Assembly: GCF_021440515.1 (NCBI RefSeq)
Contig: NZ_JAKCMV010000023.1
Span: 108,647-172,646 of the forward strand
DNA from: Enterobacter asburiae
Lineage (GTDB): Bacteria; Pseudomonadota; Gammaproteobacteria; Enterobacterales; Enterobacteriaceae
DNA: 64,000 nucleotides
Direction: 5' to 3'
Below are positions 51,790 through 63,609 of this stretch, in pieces. The stretch's first letter is position 1. Every line of letters begins with the position of its first letter. A program made the position numbers and the translations under genes. The notes below the pieces were generated by a model. The model did no database searches. It worked only from the letters and a program-made list of their open reading frames with translations, and was not told the DNA's origin.

Positions 51790-53075
51790 TAGTTGCTCAG
51801 TATTTTCACGTAAGCGCTGGCGCGTTGTTCCTGCATCCAGGTTGCCGCTTCTTCAGAGAATTTACGGTTAAACAGCATACGGTAGGCTCTGTCTTTCTGG
51901 GCCGCGTCGGTTTTATCCACGTTGCGGGTATCCATCAGCTGAATCAGGTGCCAGCCGAAGGAAGAGTGTACCGGCGCGCTCATCTGGCCTTTGTTCAGAC
52001 GCATCAGCGCATCGCGGAAAGCAGGATCGTAGATGTCTGCCGCAGCCCAGCCCAAATCACCACCCTGGTTAGCAGAGCCTGGATCCTGGGAGAACTCTTT
52101 TGCCGCCTTATCGAAGGTGGTTTTACCGCTCTTGATATCAGCCGCAATCTGTTCCAGCTTCACGCGAGCCTGATCGTCGGTCATGATTGGCGACGGCTTC
52201 AGGAGAATGTGGCGCGCATGAACTTCCGTCACGGAGATGTTCTGGCTCTGGCCACGCAGATCGTTCACCTTCAGGATGTGGAAGCCCACGCCTGAACGGA
52301 TTGGCCCGATGATGTCGCCTTTCTTCGCCGTGCTCAGCGCCTGAGCAAAGATAGACGGCAGCTCCTGGATACGACCCCAGCCCATCTGGCCGCCTTTCAG
52401 CGCCTGCTGATCAGCAGAGTAGGTGATCGCCAGCTTGCCGAAATCATCGCCGTTACGCGCCTGATCGACGATAGAACGCGCCTGGCTTTCCGCTTCCGCG
52501 GCCTGATCGGACGTTGGGTTTTCCGGCAGTGGGATCAGAATGTGGCTCAGGTTCAGCTCGGTGCTGGCATCGTTCTGACTGCCCACCTGCTTCGCGAGCG
52601 CATCCACTTCCTGCGGCAGGATGGTTACGCGACGACGCACTTCGTTGTTACGCACTTCCGAGATCAGCATCTCTTTGCGGATCTGGTTGCGGTAGGTCGG
52701 ATAGCTGATGCCGTCATAGGCCAGACGGCTGCGCATCTGATCCAGAGACATGTTGTTCTGCTTCGCAATGTTCGCAATGGCCTGATCGAGCTGCTCGTCG
52801 GAGATCTTCACGCCCATTTTCTGACCCATTTGCAGAACGATCTGATCCATGATCAGACGCTCCAGGATCTGGTGGCGCAGCGTGTTGTCATCAGGAAGCT
52901 GCTGACCTGCCTGGCCCGAATTGAGCTTCACGGATTTCATCAAACCGTCAACGTCACTTTCAAGCACTACGCCGTTGTTAACCACAGCGGCGACTTTATC
53001 GACAACCTGGGGGGCCGCGAAGCTGGTATTCGCAACCATAGCGACACCCAGAAGCAGCGTTTTCCAGTTCTTCAT
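51789..53075 (-). CDS. surA: Periplasmic chaperone and peptidyl-prolyl isomerase SurA
   Basis: A 428-residue protein that escorts outer-membrane proteins to the BAM complex. The signal peptide is about 20 residues, ending SFA before [14 protein letters not shown]. An N-terminal helical chaperone domain is followed by two parvulin domains (about 171-272 and 282-382), each with the HILL/HILI and GWGR or GWAA-type motifs, and a C-terminal helix. Its LptD client is encoded just upstream (53 bases), a functional pairing kept in enterobacteria. Confidence 0.98.
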   Translation of the reverse strand: MKNWKTLLLGVAMVANTSFAAPQVVDKVAAVVNNGVVLESDVDGLMKSVKLNSGQAGQQLPDDNTLRHQILERLIMDQIVLQMGQKMGVKISDEQLDQAIANIAKQNNMSLDQMRSRLAYDGISYPTYRNQIRKEMLISEVRNNEVRRRVTILPQEVDALAKQVGSQNDASTELNLSHILIPLPENPTSDQAAEAESQARSIVDQARNGDDFGKLAITYSADQQALKGGQMGWGRIQELPSIFAQALSTAKKGDIIGPIRSGVGFHILKVNDLRGQSQNISVTEVHARHILLKPSPIMTDDQARVKLEQIAADIKSGKTTFDKAAKEFSQDPGSANQGGDLGWAAADIYDPAFRDALMRLNKGQMSAPVHSSFGWHLIQLMDTRNVDKTDAAQKDRAYRMLFNRKFSEEAATWMQEQRASAYVKILSN

Positions 53076-53128
53076 ACTTTTTCCATTTCAATTAACCGCA
53101 GAGCGGATTACGTTGTAAATCAAGCACA

Positions 53129-55513
53129 TTACAAGGAGCTACGGTACGGCAGAATGTTCGAGCGCAGCATCTGCTGCGTGCCCAGACCGTAGTTGGAACT
53201 CAGGCCGCGCAACTCGATATTAAAGCCAATCACGTTATCGTATTCGCTTTGATTATTTTTGGTATCCCAGCCGTTAAGCTTGCGTTCGTATCCGACGCGC
53301 AGCGCGTAACAGCAGGAGTTGTATTGCAGCCCTAACATCTGGTCTGCCGCTTTATTCGCATTGGTATCGAAGTAGTACGCTCCGACGATCGACCAGCGAT
53401 CGGCGATCGGCCAGCTTGCGACTGCACCCACCTGCGAGATGCCATCTTTATACTGCGGTTGGGTCCAGGTCGTATCACTGCTGTTTTTAGGCAGCGTCGC
53501 CTGAATGTATTCCGGGCTGGCATAACGATAGTTCAGCTGAAGCAGTCGGTCTTCATCGCGACGGTATTCGATAGTCGCGCTACTGTTCGCGACGTTGTCC
53601 AGACGGGTATCGTACTGCACGCCACCGCGCAGACCCCAGCGGTCCGTCATACGCCAGTAGGTATCACCGGCCCAGACGACTGAACCTGTCTTATCGTTAT
53701 CTTCCCATTGGATATTTTGCTCATCCCCCGTGCGTGATTCGGTGAAATAGTAGATTTGACCAACAGATACGTTAAAACGTTCAACGGCGGCGTCATCATA
53801 AACACGCGTGGTCACACCGGTGGTGAGCTGGTTCGCTGAGGCAATACGGTCAAGACCACCGTATGTGCGGTCGCGGAACAGGCCGCTGTAGTCAGATTGC
53901 AGCAGCGAGGAGTCATAGTTCTGGATATTACTTTGATCGCGATACGGCACGTACAGGTACTGCATACGCGGTTCGAGCGTCTGGGTATAGCCGTCGGCCA
54001 GCAGGCCCATATCACGTTCGAAAATGAGCTTACCGTCCATTTTGAACTGTGGCAGCGTGCGGCTTACCGACTCTTCCAGGTCCGTTTTATTGTTCGGGTT
54101 CGCGTTATAGCTCTCAATGTTTTTCTGCTGATAGTGGGTGGCCATCAGCTTGGCTTCGGTATTCAGACTTGCCCAGTCGTTGGACCACGGCAGGTTGATG
54201 GTCGGCTCAATGTGAAGACGCGTGGCTTCCGGCATATCGGAATTGGTGTTCACGAAATGGACCGCCTGCGCGTAAACCCGGGTATCAAACGGACCCACGT
54301 CGTTCTGGTACCAGTTCACGTCGAGCTGCGGCTCGGCACCGTAAGTACTGTTGGTCTGGTTGCTGAAGACCTGGAACTGCTTGGTCGACACCGTGGCGTT
54401 GAAGTTCTCAATGCCGTAGCCCGCGCTAAATATTTGCGTGGCGTAGCCGTCGGTACTTGAACCGTATTTGGAATCGAAATCGTTAAAGTAGGTCGAGTCG
54501 CTGACTTTGGTGTAGTCAATATTGAAGCGCCAGACCTGATCCATCACCCCGGCATGATTCCAGTAGAACAGCCAGCGGTGACGGTCGTCGCCCGACGGGT
54601 TGTTAGTGGTATCGTCAGCATAGACCTTATCCGATGGCAGATAGTCGAACTCCATCAAACCCGAACCTGCCTGCGTCAGGTAGCGGAATTCGTTTTCCCA
54701 CATGATGTTGCCGCGCTTGTGGATATAGTGCGGCGTGATCGTGGCGTCCATGTTGGGCGCAATGTTCCAGTAATACGGCAGGTAGAACTCGAAATAGTTC
54801 GTGGTGCTGTATTTGGCATTGGGGATCAGGAAGCCGGAGCGGCGTTTGTCGCCAACCGGTAATTGCAGGTATGGGCTATAGAAAACGGGCACCGGGCCGA
54901 GTTTGAAACGCGCGTTCCAGATCTCCGCCACCTGCTCTTCGCGGTCGTGGATAACTTCGCTACCCACCACGCTCCAGGTGTTTGAACCCGGCAGACAGGA
55001 GGTGAAGGAGCCGTTTTCCAGGATGGTATAGCGGTTTTCGCCGCGCTGCTTCATCAGATCTGCGTCACCGCGCCCCTGTCGGCCGACCATCTGGTAATCA
55101 CCTTCCCAGACGTTCGTATCTTTGGTGTTCAGGTTTGACCAGGCTTTCGGACCTTTCAGGATGACCTGATTGTCGTCGTAGTGCACATTACCCAGTGCAT
55201 CCACCGTTCGTACCGGCTCGGCCGCGCCTTCGGGCTGCTTCTGGTGCAATTGCACTTCGTCGGCCTGCAAACGGCTGTTGCCCTGGTTAATATCCACATT
55301 GCCGGTAAAGGTGGCATTTTCTGGATAGGTCCCTTTTGAACTGTCGGCGGTAATGGTTACCGGCAAGCTATTTGTATCACCCTTTACCAGCGGGCGATTG
55401 TAGCTTGGGACGCCAAGCATACACTGCGAGGCGAGATCGGCTGCCAGCCCCTGATGGCTATACAGGGCGGTGCCAATCATTGTGGCCAGGAGGGTGGGGA
55501 TACGTTTTTTCAT
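53129..55513 (-). CDS. lptD: LPS-assembly protein LptD (outer membrane)
   Basis: A 794-residue outer-membrane barrel that with LptE inserts lipopolysaccharide in the outer leaflet. The signal peptide ends near GLA at 24. C31 (SQCMLG) and a second periplasmic cysteine (SCLPGSN) in the N-terminal jellyroll, with the adjacent pair in [13 protein letters not shown] near the C-terminus, allow the two non-consecutive disulfides needed for function. The rest is barrel strands. It is ten residues longer than E. coli (784). It is the first gene of the operon and diverges from djlA. Confidence 0.97.
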   Translation of the reverse strand: MKKRIPTLLATMIGTALYSHQGLAADLASQCMLGVPSYNRPLVKGDTNSLPVTITADSSKGTYPENATFTGNVDINQGNSRLQADEVQLHQKQPEGAAEPVRTVDALGNVHYDDNQVILKGPKAWSNLNTKDTNVWEGDYQMVGRQGRGDADLMKQRGENRYTILENGSFTSCLPGSNTWSVVGSEVIHDREEQVAEIWNARFKLGPVPVFYSPYLQLPVGDKRRSGFLIPNAKYSTTNYFEFYLPYYWNIAPNMDATITPHYIHKRGNIMWENEFRYLTQAGSGLMEFDYLPSDKVYADDTTNNPSGDDRHRWLFYWNHAGVMDQVWRFNIDYTKVSDSTYFNDFDSKYGSSTDGYATQIFSAGYGIENFNATVSTKQFQVFSNQTNSTYGAEPQLDVNWYQNDVGPFDTRVYAQAVHFVNTNSDMPEATRLHIEPTINLPWSNDWASLNTEAKLMATHYQQKNIESYNANPNNKTDLEESVSRTLPQFKMDGKLIFERDMGLLADGYTQTLEPRMQYLYVPYRDQSNIQNYDSSLLQSDYSGLFRDRTYGGLDRIASANQLTTGVTTRVYDDAAVERFNVSVGQIYYFTESRTGDEQNIQWEDNDKTGSVVWAGDTYWRMTDRWGLRGGVQYDTRLDNVANSSATIEYRRDEDRLLQLNYRYASPEYIQATLPKNSSDTTWTQPQYKDGISQVGAVASWPIADRWSIVGAYYFDTNANKAADQMLGLQYNSCCYALRVGYERKLNGWDTKNNQSEYDNVIGFNIELRGLSSNYGLGTQQMLRSNILPYRSSL

Positions 55514-55752
55514 ACGTTGTATTTATTGTTCCGTCATCAGTGGCTACGGCTTACAAACGCTCAGAGACTAACTTACTCATCAGCGCAGTACCAGCGTTAA
55601 TCCTGCCCGTTTGCGTGCCAGAGTGTTAGGCTCGCTATCGAATGACGAGTATGATAATGCAAATTATAGGCGATGTCCCTCAATTGACCGTGGCTCGACC
55701 ACTGTAATGATGGCGTTACGTCGAACCAGGAACATGACCATTCGGGGAGTAT

Positions 55753-56571
55753 ATGCAGTATTGGGGTAAAATAATCGGCGTGGCGTTCGCCATTATGATG
55801 GGCGCAGGGTTCTGGGGGATCGTTCTCGGCCTCATTATTGGTCACATGTTTGATAAGGCGCGCAGCCGTAAAATGGCCTGGTTTGCCAACCAGCGCGAGC
55901 GCCAGTCACTCTTTTTCTCCACCACGTTTGAGGTGATGGGGCACTTAACCAAGTCAAAAGGACGTGTGACCGAAGCGGATATCCAGGTCGCCAGCGTATT
56001 CATGGATAGAATGAATCTGCACGGTGAATCGCGACTGGCGGCGCAAAATGCGTTTCGTATCGGTAAAGCCGATAACTATCCGCTGCGCGAAAAAATGCGC
56101 CAGTTCCGCAGCATTTGCTTCGGACGTTTTGATTTAATTCGGATGTTTCTGGAAATCCAGATCCAGGCCGCGTTCGCCGACGGCTCGCTGCACCCCAACG
56201 AGCGCGACGTGCTGTACGTGATTGCCGAAGAGCTGGGCATCTCCCGAATGCAGTTCGACCAGTTCCTGCGCATGATGCAGGGCGGCGCGCAGTTTGGCGG
56301 CGGCTATCAGCAACAGCACTCCTCCGGCGGTGGCTGGCAGCAGGCGCAGCGCGGCCCGACTCTGGAAGATGCCTGTAACGTTCTTGGCGTGAAGCCGACG
56401 GACGACGCCACGACCATCAAGCGTGCCTACCGTAAGCTGATGAGCGAGCATCACCCGGACAAGCTGGTGGCGAAAGGGTTACCGCCAGAGATGATGGAGA
56501 TGGCGAAGCAGAAAGCCCAGGAAATTCAGAAAGCCTACGAGCTGATAAAAGAGCAGAAAGGTTTTAAATAA
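55753..56571 (+). CDS. djlA: Membrane-anchored co-chaperone DjlA
   Basis: A 272-residue type III J protein. A single N-terminal membrane helix (about 6-31, [24 protein letters not shown]) anchors it in the inner membrane. A central TerB-like helical domain includes [31 protein letters not shown] Gly/Gln linker ([16 protein letters not shown]) leads to the C-terminal J domain with HPD in [12 protein letters not shown]. It works with DnaK; overexpression induces colanic acid through Rcs in E. coli. The yabP/yabQ genes that follow in E. coli are absent. Confidence 0.96.
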   Translation: MQYWGKIIGVAFAIMMGAGFWGIVLGLIIGHMFDKARSRKMAWFANQRERQSLFFSTTFEVMGHLTKSKGRVTEADIQVASVFMDRMNLHGESRLAAQNAFRIGKADNYPLREKMRQFRSICFGRFDLIRMFLEIQIQAAFADGSLHPNERDVLYVIAEELGISRMQFDQFLRMMQGGAQFGGGYQQQHSSGGGWQQAQRGPTLEDACNVLGVKPTDDATTIKRAYRKLMSEHHPDKLVAKGLPPEMMEMAKQKAQEIQKAYELIKEQKGFK

Positions 56572-56572
56572 G

Positions 56573-56603
56573 AAAAGGCCCGACATGTCGGGCCTTTTTT
56601 TTT
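56573..56603. terminator. Bidirectional terminator between djlA and rluA
   Basis: AAAAGGCCCGAC and GTCGGGCCTTTT pair into a stem of about 12 bp with a minimal loop, followed by a run of T on the right and preceded by A on the left. It stands between convergent genes. Confidence 0.93.
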
Positions 56604-57262
56604 CAGAAATCCACCGGCGCTTTGAACGTCATGGTATTGCCAAAAACCGGATGGGTAATGGTGAGCGTCTGGGCATGAAGTTGCAGACGCGACGCTAACG
56701 CCAGCGCCTCTGGCGGAGCGTAGAACCTGTCCCCCAGAATCGGGTGGCCCAGGGCAAGCATATGCACGCGCAGCTGGTGCGAGCGCCCGGTAATCGGCTT
56801 AAGCAAGACGCGCGCGGTGTTATCCGGCGCATACTCCAGCACCTCATACTCGGTCTGCGCGGATTTGCCGGTTTCATAGCACACCTTCTGCTTAGGCCGG
56901 TTCGGCCAGTCGCAAATCAGCGGTAAATCCACCAGCCCTTCCTCCTGCGCCGGGTGCCCCCAGACGCGAGCCACGTACTGCTTTTTCGGCTCGCGCTCGC
57001 GGAACTGACGCTTTAGCTCGCGCTCCGCCTCTTTATTCAGCGCCACCACAATCACGCCGCTGGTGGCCATGTCCAGACGATGCACCGACTCGGCCTGCGG
57101 AAAATCACGCTGAATGCGCGTCATCACGCTGTCTTTGTGCTCGTCCAGACGCCCCGGCACGGACAACAAACCGCTGGGCTTATTGACCACCATAATGTGC
57201 TCATCCTGATACAGAATGACCAGCCAGGGATCCGTCGGTGGATTGTAGGGCTCCATTACCAT
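56603..57262 (-). CDS. rluA: Dual-specificity pseudouridine synthase RluA (23S rRNA 746, tRNA 32)
   Basis: A 219-residue enzyme making pseudouridine at 23S rRNA position 746 and tRNA position 32. The catalytic aspartate is D64 in VHRLDMATSGVIVVAL. Other family motifs are HIMVVNKPSGLLSVPG, KPITGRSHQLRVHM and GHPILGDRFY. It matches E. coli RluA in length. It lies 12 bases after rapA, so it probably shares its transcript, and ends at the terminator shared with djlA. Confidence 0.97.
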   Translation of the reverse strand: MVMEPYNPPTDPWLVILYQDEHIMVVNKPSGLLSVPGRLDEHKDSVMTRIQRDFPQAESVHRLDMATSGVIVVALNKEAERELKRQFREREPKKQYVARVWGHPAQEEGLVDLPLICDWPNRPKQKVCYETGKSAQTEYEVLEYAPDNTARVLLKPITGRSHQLRVHMLALGHPILGDRFYAPPEALALASRLQLHAQTLTITHPVFGNTMTFKAPVDF

Positions 57263-57274
57263 CTTGCGCTCCGC

Positions 57275-60181
57275 TTACTGATGGGTCACAACGATAAGAC
57301 GCAGCGCATCCAGACGCCAGCCGGCCTGATCCAGGCTCTCCAGCACCTGCTGGCGGTTGCTTTCAATCGCCGCAAGTTCATCGTCACGAATGTTCGGGTT
57401 CACCGCCTTCAGCGCTTCCAGACGGGAGAGCTCGGCAGAGAGTTTCTCGTCCGCTTCGCTGCGCGCCGCGTCAATCAGCGCGCGCGCCGCTTTCTCAATC
57501 TGGCCTTCGCCCAGTTGCAGAATGGCGTGAACGTCCTGCTGCACGGCGTTGACCAGCTTGCTTCCCGTGTGGCGGTTCACCGCGCTCAGCTGACGGTTAA
57601 AGCTTTCAAACTCGACCTGTGCGGCAAGGTTCGTGCCGTTTTTATCCAGCAGCAGACGCACGGGCGTTGGCGGCAGGAAGCGGGTCAGCTGAAGCTGTTT
57701 CGGTGCCTGAGCCTCCACCACGTAGATCAGCTCAACCAGCAGTGTACCTACCGGCAGCGCCTTGTTTTTCAACAGGGAGATGGTGCTGCTGCCGGTATCG
57801 CCGGAGAGGATCAGATCCAGACCGTTGCGGATCAGCGGGTGTTCCCAGGTGATGAACTGCGCATCTTCGCGGGAGAGCGCCACATCACGCTCAAAGGTAA
57901 TGGTGCAGCCGTCTTCCGGCAGGCCAGGGAAGTCCGGCACCAGCATATGATCGGACGGGGTCAGGACGATCATGTTTTCACCGCGATCGTCCTGGTTGAT
58001 CCCGACGATATCGAACAGGTTCATGGAGAAGCTAATCAGGCTGGTGTCGTCGTCCTGCTCTTCAATACTTTCAGCCAGCGCCTGCGCTTTTTCGCCGCCG
58101 TTGGAGTGGATCTCCAGCAGTCGGTCGCGGCCCTGCTCCAGCTGTGCCTTCAGCGCGTCGTGCTGCTCGCGACAGGTTTTGATCAGATCGTCAAACCCGT
58201 CGGTCTCTTCCGGGGACGCCAGATAGTTAATCAGCTCGCCGTGAACCCGATCGTAAATGGTGCGACCGGTCGGGCAGGTATGTTCAAACGCGTCCAGACC
58301 TTCGTGATACCAGCGAACCAGCACGGACTGGGCGGTTTTTTCCAGGAACGGAACGTGGATCTGAATGTCATGCGCCTGGCCGATACGATCCAGACGACCG
58401 ATACGCTGCTCCAGCAGATCCGGGTTAAACGGCAGATCGAACATCACCAGGTTGCTGGCGAACTGGAAGTTACGGCCTTCGGAACCGATTTCGGAGCACA
58501 GCAGAACCTGCGCACCGCTGTCCTCTTCGCCGAACCAGGCCGCCGCGCGGTCACGCTCAACGATGGACATGCCTTCGTGGAACACCGCCGCGCGAATACC
58601 TTCACGCTCGCGCAGCACCTGTTCCAGCTGGAGCGCGGTGGCGGCCTTGGCGCAGATCACCAGCACTTTCTGGGAGCGGTGCGCGGTCAGGTAGCCCATC
58701 AGCCACTCAACGCGCGGATCGAAGTTCCACCATGTGCCGGTATCGCCTTCGAATTCCTGATAAATCTGCTCCGGGTAGAGCATGTCGCGCGCGCGCTCTT
58801 CCGCCGTTTTACGCGCACCCATAATGCCGGAAACTTTAATCGCCGTTTGATACTGGGTCGGCAGCGGCAGCTTGATGGTGTGCAGTTCGCGTTTCGGGAA
58901 GCCTTTCACGCCGTTACGGGTGTTGCGGAACAGCACGCGGCTGGTGCCGTGGCGATCCATCAGCATGTCGATCAGCTCCTGACGCGCGGAGCCTGCGTTA
59001 TCGCTGTCGCTGTTAGCGGCCTGAAGCAGCGGCTCGATATCCTGCTCGCCAATCAGCTCGCTCAGGGTATTGAGCTCGTCGTTAGACAGGTGTTTACCCG
59101 CAAGCAGCAGCGCCACGGCGTCCGCTACCGGACGGTAATTTTTTTGCTCTTCCACGAACTGTTCAAAGTCGTGGAAACGGTTTGGATCCAGCAGTCGCAG
59201 ACGCGCAAAGTGGCTCTCCAGACCGAGCTGTTCCGGCGTTGCGGTCAGCAGCAGGACGCCCGGCACGTGTTCGGCAAGCTGTTCGATCGCCATGTATTCA
59301 CGGCTTGGGGCATCAAGGCTCCACACCAGATGGTGCGCTTCATCGACCACCATCAGATCCCACTCGGCTTCGCACAGGTGCTCAAGACGCTGCTTGCTGC
59401 GGCGCACGAAGTCCAGCGAGCAGATCACCAGCTGTTCGGTTTCGAACGGGTTATCGGCGTCGTGCTGGGCTTCGGCGTAGCGCTCGTCATCAAACAGGGA
59501 GAAGCGCAGGTTGAAGCGGCGCAGCATTTCGACCAGCCACTGGTGTTGCAGCGTTTCAGGCACGACGATCAGCACGCGCTCGGCAGCGCCGGAGAGCAGC
59601 TGTTGATGCAGGATCATGCCCGCTTCGATGGTTTTACCCAGGCCCACTTCGTCTGCCAGCAGCACGCGCGGCGCGTGGCGACGGCCCACGTCATGGGCGA
59701 TATTCAGCTGGTGCGGGATAAGGCTGGTACGCTGACCGCGCAGGCCGCTCCACGGCATACGGTACTGTTCACTCTGGAACTTACGCGCGCGATAGCGCAG
59801 TGAAAAGCGGTCCATGCGGTCGATTTGCCCGGCGAACAGGCGGTCCTGCGGCTTGCTGAAGACCAGTTTGCTGTCGAGCAACACCTCACGCAGGATGACG
59901 TTGGTTTCTTCCGTATCCAGACGGGTACCAATGTAGGCGAGCAGTCCATTCTCTTCTTTTACGTCTTCAACCTTCAGCTGCCAGCCGTCGTGGCTGGTAA
60001 CGGTGTCGCCCGGGTTAAACATGACGCGGGTAACAGGGGAGTCATTGCGAGCGTACAGGCGGTTTTCACCGGTAGCAGGGAACAGAAGAGTCACCATGCG
60101 CGGATCCAGCGCTACAACAGTTCCTAATCCAAGTTCGCTTTCTGTATCGCTGATCCAGCGTTGACCAAGTGTAAAAGGCAT
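57275..60181 (-). CDS. rapA: RNA polymerase-associated ATPase RapA (HepA, Swi2/Snf2 family)
   Basis: A 968-residue helicase-like ATPase that recycles RNA polymerase after termination. Two N-terminal Tudor-like units contact polymerase. The Snf2 ATPase has motif [17 protein letters not shown] near 170-180, motif [12 protein letters not shown] near 280, and motifs [19 protein letters not shown] and [12 protein letters not shown]. The C-terminal region is specific to RapA. It lies downstream of polB and upstream of rluA on the same strand. Confidence 0.98.
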   Translation of the reverse strand: MPFTLGQRWISDTESELGLGTVVALDPRMVTLLFPATGENRLYARNDSPVTRVMFNPGDTVTSHDGWQLKVEDVKEENGLLAYIGTRLDTEETNVILREVLLDSKLVFSKPQDRLFAGQIDRMDRFSLRYRARKFQSEQYRMPWSGLRGQRTSLIPHQLNIAHDVGRRHAPRVLLADEVGLGKTIEAGMILHQQLLSGAAERVLIVVPETLQHQWLVEMLRRFNLRFSLFDDERYAEAQHDADNPFETEQLVICSLDFVRRSKQRLEHLCEAEWDLMVVDEAHHLVWSLDAPSREYMAIEQLAEHVPGVLLLTATPEQLGLESHFARLRLLDPNRFHDFEQFVEEQKNYRPVADAVALLLAGKHLSNDELNTLSELIGEQDIEPLLQAANSDSDNAGSARQELIDMLMDRHGTSRVLFRNTRNGVKGFPKRELHTIKLPLPTQYQTAIKVSGIMGARKTAEERARDMLYPEQIYQEFEGDTGTWWNFDPRVEWLMGYLTAHRSQKVLVICAKAATALQLEQVLREREGIRAAVFHEGMSIVERDRAAAWFGEEDSGAQVLLCSEIGSEGRNFQFASNLVMFDLPFNPDLLEQRIGRLDRIGQAHDIQIHVPFLEKTAQSVLVRWYHEGLDAFEHTCPTGRTIYDRVHGELINYLASPEETDGFDDLIKTCREQHDALKAQLEQGRDRLLEIHSNGGEKAQALAESIEEQDDDTSLISFSMNLFDIVGINQDDRGENMIVLTPSDHMLVPDFPGLPEDGCTITFERDVALSREDAQFITWEHPLIRNGLDLILSGDTGSSTISLLKNKALPVGTLLVELIYVVEAQAPKQLQLTRFLPPTPVRLLLDKNGTNLAAQVEFESFNRQLSAVNRHTGSKLVNAVQQDVHAILQLGEGQIEKAARALIDAARSEADEKLSAELSRLEALKAVNPNIRDDELAAIESNRQQVLESLDQAGWRLDALRLIVVTHQ

Positions 60182-60309
60182 ATATGTTCGGCTCTAATCT
60201 TTAATTGCAGGCAATAGTTCGACCGCCGTCAGAAATGACGGCCATCGAAAAATGGGTCCGGGAATGGAAAGGGCGCTATGGTACTGGATGGCAACGGTTT
60301 CGTCACGCG

Positions 60310-62667
60310 TCAAAATAGCCCCAGTTGCCCTGTCACTAGTGTAGCAAAGTCGTCGTCAATGAAAGGCAAAATTCCATCTGCGACGGGCTGAAGCTGACGC
60401 GTAAGATAATGGTCGTAGTCAAGGGGCGATTGCCGATAATCCAGCGGTTCCGGGCCGTTAGTGGTCCAGAGATATTTAATGGTGCCCCGATTTTGATACT
60501 GCGGCGCGCGGCCTCGTCGCACGTTCTCTTCGTCCGCCAGACGCGCTGCCCGCACGTGGGGCGGGACGTTGCGTTGATACTCCGCCAGCGGACGGCGGAG
60601 GCGCTTGCGGTAGACTAATTGATCGTCCAGCTCGCCCGCCATCAGCTGCGCGATAGTTTCGCGCACGTAGTCCTGATAGGGCTCATTGCGAAACACCCGC
60701 AGATAAAGCGTTTGCTGGAACTGCTGCGCCAGCGGGGTCCAGTCGGTGCGCACCGTTTCCAGGCCCTTGAACACCATGCGCTGGGCGTCGCCTTCCTGAA
60801 TCAACCCTGCATAGCGCTTCTTGCTGCCCTGATCCGTTCCGCGAATGGTGGGCATCAAAAAGCGGGCAAAATGGGTTTCAAACTCCAGCTCCAGGGCGCT
60901 GGTTAAGCGCTCATTTTGCAAATGGGTTTGCCACCAGTCGTTAACAAACACAACCAGCTCTCTGCCAATGCGGGCGGCGTCCTCTTCGCTGTGCGCCTCT
61001 TTGAGCCACACGAAGGTGGAGTCGGTGTCGCCATAAATGACATCATAGCCCCGGGACTCAATCAGCGCTTTGGTCTGGCGCATGATCTCATGCCCGCGCA
61101 TGGTAATAGACGACGCCAGACGCGGGTCGAAGAAGCGGCAGGCGCTGGTGCCGAGCACGCCGTAAAAGGCGTTCATGATGATTTTCAGCGCCTGAGAGAG
61201 CGGCTTATTGCCCTGACGTTTGGCCTCGTCGCGCCCGTGCCAGATCTGCCCGACGATGTCAGGCAGGCAGTGCTTTTCACGCGAGAAACGCGCCCCGAGA
61301 AACCCTTCGGTGCTGTGGGCATCCTCCGGCTGCGCCATGCCTTCCACCAGGCCCACCGGGTCAATCAGGAAGGTGCGGATAATCGACGGGTAGAGGCTTT
61401 TGTAGTCCAGCACCAGCACGGAATCGTACAGTCCGGGGCGAGAATCCATCACGTACCCGCCGGGGCTGGCCTGCGGCGGGACTTCGCCGAGGTTTGGCGC
61501 CACGTATCCCGCCCGGTGCATACGCGGAAAATAAAGATGGCTAAATGCCGCCACCGAACCGCCGTGACGGTCAACCGCCAGGCCGTTTACCGTGGCGCGC
61601 TCCAGCAAAAACGGCATGATGTCGGTTTTGTGGAAAATCTGCGTCACCAGCTCGCAATCTTTCAGGTTATAGGTCGCCAGCGCCGGTTTGTCTTCGTTAA
61701 AGCGGCGGTCAATTTCGTCCATCCTGTCCCACGGATTGTCGATGGATTTGCCCTCGCCGAGCAGCTCTCGCGAGACCGCCTCCAGCGAGAAGGACGAAAA
61801 GTTCCAGAACGCCGATTTCAGCGCCTCGATGCCGTCGATAATCAACCGCCCGTTGGCCTGCGCGAAGAAGACGCCATTTTTAAAACCGTGCTCGCGCCAT
61901 TCGAGTTCAGCGTTACCGCGCCCGAGCACCAGCGGAATGCGGTAGCGTTCGGCATGTTTTTGCAGCACGCGCAGGTCAAACTGCACCACGTTCCAGCCGA
62001 TCAGCACATCGGGATCGTGTTCAGCAAACCACTGATTGAGCTTTTCCAGCAGCTGCGGGCGGCTGTTAACGTACTCCAGCTGAAAATCGAGCGTTGACGC
62101 ATCGCCGTTTGGCGGCCCGAGCATATAGACAACCCGCTGCCCGCAGCCTTCAAGGCCGATGCAGTAAAGCTCCCCGTGGCGGGTGGTTTCGATATCCAGC
62201 GATACCCATTTGAGCGGCGGACGGTAGTGGGGATTGGGCTTCAGTCGCGCGTTCACCAGCCTGTCGCCCTGCGCGGTACCATCAACCCAGACCGGCGCGG
62301 TGATAAAACGCTCCATCAGAAAACGTTCGGGCGGTCGAACGTCGGCTTCGTATAAGGTCACGCCCGCTTCGCGCAGCAGTTTTTCGTAGCGCATCAGCTG
62401 GCGGTGAGCGCGGCAGTACAGGCCGTGAACCGGCTGGCGGTGGAAGTCTTTCAGCTCAAGGGGCGTAATGCGCCAGCCGTTCTCGCCGCGCAGCAGCTGT
62501 TTTACCTTCTCGACGTGCGGTTCCGGGATAAAGGCCACGGACTCCTGCGGCGGCAGCGTGACGTTCAGTGGGCCGTTATCGGTTGCCAGCCAGAACTCAA
62601 CTTCTGTCCCCTGAGGAGTGTCCCGCCAGTGCCGGGTCAGTAAAAAGCCTTCTTGCGCCTGCGTCAC
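60310..62667 (-). CDS. polB: DNA polymerase II
   Basis: A 785-residue family B polymerase used for replication restart and lesion bypass. The start is GTG (complement of 62665-62667; [14 protein letters not shown]); E. coli polB also starts with GTG. The 3'-5' exonuclease motif is [12 protein letters not shown]; polymerase motifs are [14 protein letters not shown] (A), [12 protein letters not shown] (B) and [12 protein letters not shown] (C). All catalytic residues are present. E. coli polB is LexA-controlled; the matching site here has non-standard spacing. Confidence 0.98.
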   Translation of the reverse strand: MTQAQEGFLLTRHWRDTPQGTEVEFWLATDNGPLNVTLPPQESVAFIPEPHVEKVKQLLRGENGWRITPLELKDFHRQPVHGLYCRAHRQLMRYEKLLREAGVTLYEADVRPPERFLMERFITAPVWVDGTAQGDRLVNARLKPNPHYRPPLKWVSLDIETTRHGELYCIGLEGCGQRVVYMLGPPNGDASTLDFQLEYVNSRPQLLEKLNQWFAEHDPDVLIGWNVVQFDLRVLQKHAERYRIPLVLGRGNAELEWREHGFKNGVFFAQANGRLIIDGIEALKSAFWNFSSFSLEAVSRELLGEGKSIDNPWDRMDEIDRRFNEDKPALATYNLKDCELVTQIFHKTDIMPFLLERATVNGLAVDRHGGSVAAFSHLYFPRMHRAGYVAPNLGEVPPQASPGGYVMDSRPGLYDSVLVLDYKSLYPSIIRTFLIDPVGLVEGMAQPEDAHSTEGFLGARFSREKHCLPDIVGQIWHGRDEAKRQGNKPLSQALKIIMNAFYGVLGTSACRFFDPRLASSITMRGHEIMRQTKALIESRGYDVIYGDTDSTFVWLKEAHSEEDAARIGRELVVFVNDWWQTHLQNERLTSALELEFETHFARFLMPTIRGTDQGSKKRYAGLIQEGDAQRMVFKGLETVRTDWTPLAQQFQQTLYLRVFRNEPYQDYVRETIAQLMAGELDDQLVYRKRLRRPLAEYQRNVPPHVRAARLADEENVRRGRAPQYQNRGTIKYLWTTNGPEPLDYRQSPLDYDHYLTRQLQPVADGILPFIDDDFATLVTGQLGLF

Positions 62668-62676
62668 GCTGTGTAC

Positions 62677-62693
62677 CTGTCATAAAAAACCAG
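62677..62693 (-). promoter_or_regulatory. Degenerate LexA-like site before polB
   Basis: CTGTCATAAAAAACCAG (read on the plus strand) lies 10 bases upstream of the polB start, where E. coli has its SOS box. The canonical core is CTGT-N8-ACAG; here the spacing is N9 and one arm is CCAG. LexA binding would be weak or lost. Confidence 0.4.
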
Positions 62694-62751
62694 GCGTAAT
62701 TATAGCCTGGCAAAAGGGATTTTGCTGGGTTTTTATACAGGTGTGTTTTTT

Positions 62752-62820
62752 TGCCGGATGACGCTGCGCTTATCCGGCCTACAGGTTTCGCAGGCCTCAT
62801 AAGCGTAGCGCCACCGGGCG
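62752..62820. repeat. REP pair between polB and araD
   Basis: TGCCGGATGACGCTGCGC...ATCCGGCCTAC and the inverse unit ending GCGCCACCGGGCG lie downstream of araD. They belong to the same family as the units at 630 and 63532. Confidence 0.85.
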
Positions 62821-62825
62821 ATATC

Positions 62826-63521
62826 TTACTGCCCGTAATACGCCTTCGCCCCGTGCTTGCGCAGATAATGCTTATCCAGCAGGGTTTGCTGCATATCCGG
62901 CAGCTGTGGCGCGAGCTGGCGGCAGAAGATCCCCATATAGGCGACCTCCTCAAGCACGATGGCGTTATTCACCGCGTCTTCCGCGTTTTTGCCCCAGGCA
63001 AACGGGCCGTGGGAGTGAACCAATACGCCCGGCATTTGCGCCGCGTCGATCCCCTGTTTTTCGAAGGTTTCGACAATCACGTTTCCGGTTTCCCATTCGT
63101 ACTCGCCGTTAATCTCCGCATCGGTCATCAGGCGCGTGCAGGGGATGGTACCGTAAAAGTAGTCCGCATGGGTGGTGCCGGTCGCCGGTATAGACTGGCC
63201 CGCCTGCGCCCAGATGGTGGCGTGGCGCGAATGGGTGTGGACGATGCCGCCGATGGACGGGAATGACCGGTAGAGCAGGCGATGGGTCGGCGTATCGGAG
63301 GAGGGCTTTTTGGTGCCTTCCACCACGTCGCCGGTTTCGATGCTCACCACCACCATATCTTCGGCGGTCATTACCGTGTAATCCACGCCGGAAGGCTTAA
63401 TCACGAACACGCCTTTTTCGCGGTCAACGGCGCTGACGTTGCCCCAGGTGAGGGTCACAAGATTGTGTTTCGGCAGCGCCAGGTTCGCTTCAAGTACCTG
63501 ACGTTTGAGATCTTCTAACAT
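62826..63521 (-). CDS. araD: L-ribulose-5-phosphate 4-epimerase
   Basis: A 231-residue zinc enzyme that converts L-ribulose 5-phosphate to D-xylulose 5-phosphate, the last step of arabinose entry into the pentose phosphate pathway. I start at 63521 ([14 protein letters not shown]) with GGAGAG upstream, giving the E. coli length; an ATG 24 bases earlier lies in the REP spacer. Zinc ligands are the histidines of [14 protein letters not shown] and [10 protein letters not shown], and [11 protein letters not shown] is the phosphate-binding loop. It follows araA across a REP pair and is the last gene of araBAD. Confidence 0.98.
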   Translation of the reverse strand: MLEDLKRQVLEANLALPKHNLVTLTWGNVSAVDREKGVFVIKPSGVDYTVMTAEDMVVVSIETGDVVEGTKKPSSDTPTHRLLYRSFPSIGGIVHTHSRHATIWAQAGQSIPATGTTHADYFYGTIPCTRLMTDAEINGEYEWETGNVIVETFEKQGIDAAQMPGVLVHSHGPFAWGKNAEDAVNNAIVLEEVAYMGIFCRQLAPQLPDMQQTLLDKHYLRKHGAKAYYGQ

Positions 63522-63531
63522 TGTTCTCTCC

Positions 63532-63600
63532 ATGCCGGATGGCACCTTGCTTAGCAGGCCTACAGACCCGTAGGCCCGGTAAACGCAGCGCCACCGGGCA
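63532..63600. repeat. REP pair between araA and araD
   Basis: TGCCGGATGGCACC...GCAGGCCTAC and GTAGGCCCGGTAAACGCAGCGCCACCGGGC form an inverted pair inside the araBAD operon, as in E. coli, which also has extragenic repeats there. Confidence 0.85.
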
Positions 63601-63609
63601 TTCCGTGCT

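Noticed and set aside
57080-59803. A 907-codon open frame on the plus strand opposite rapA
   Set aside because: It is antisense to a full-length, motif-complete rapA. Long antisense frames are expected in GC-rich genes with strong codon bias; the translation is rich in His, Gln, Arg and Val and shows no recognisable domain.
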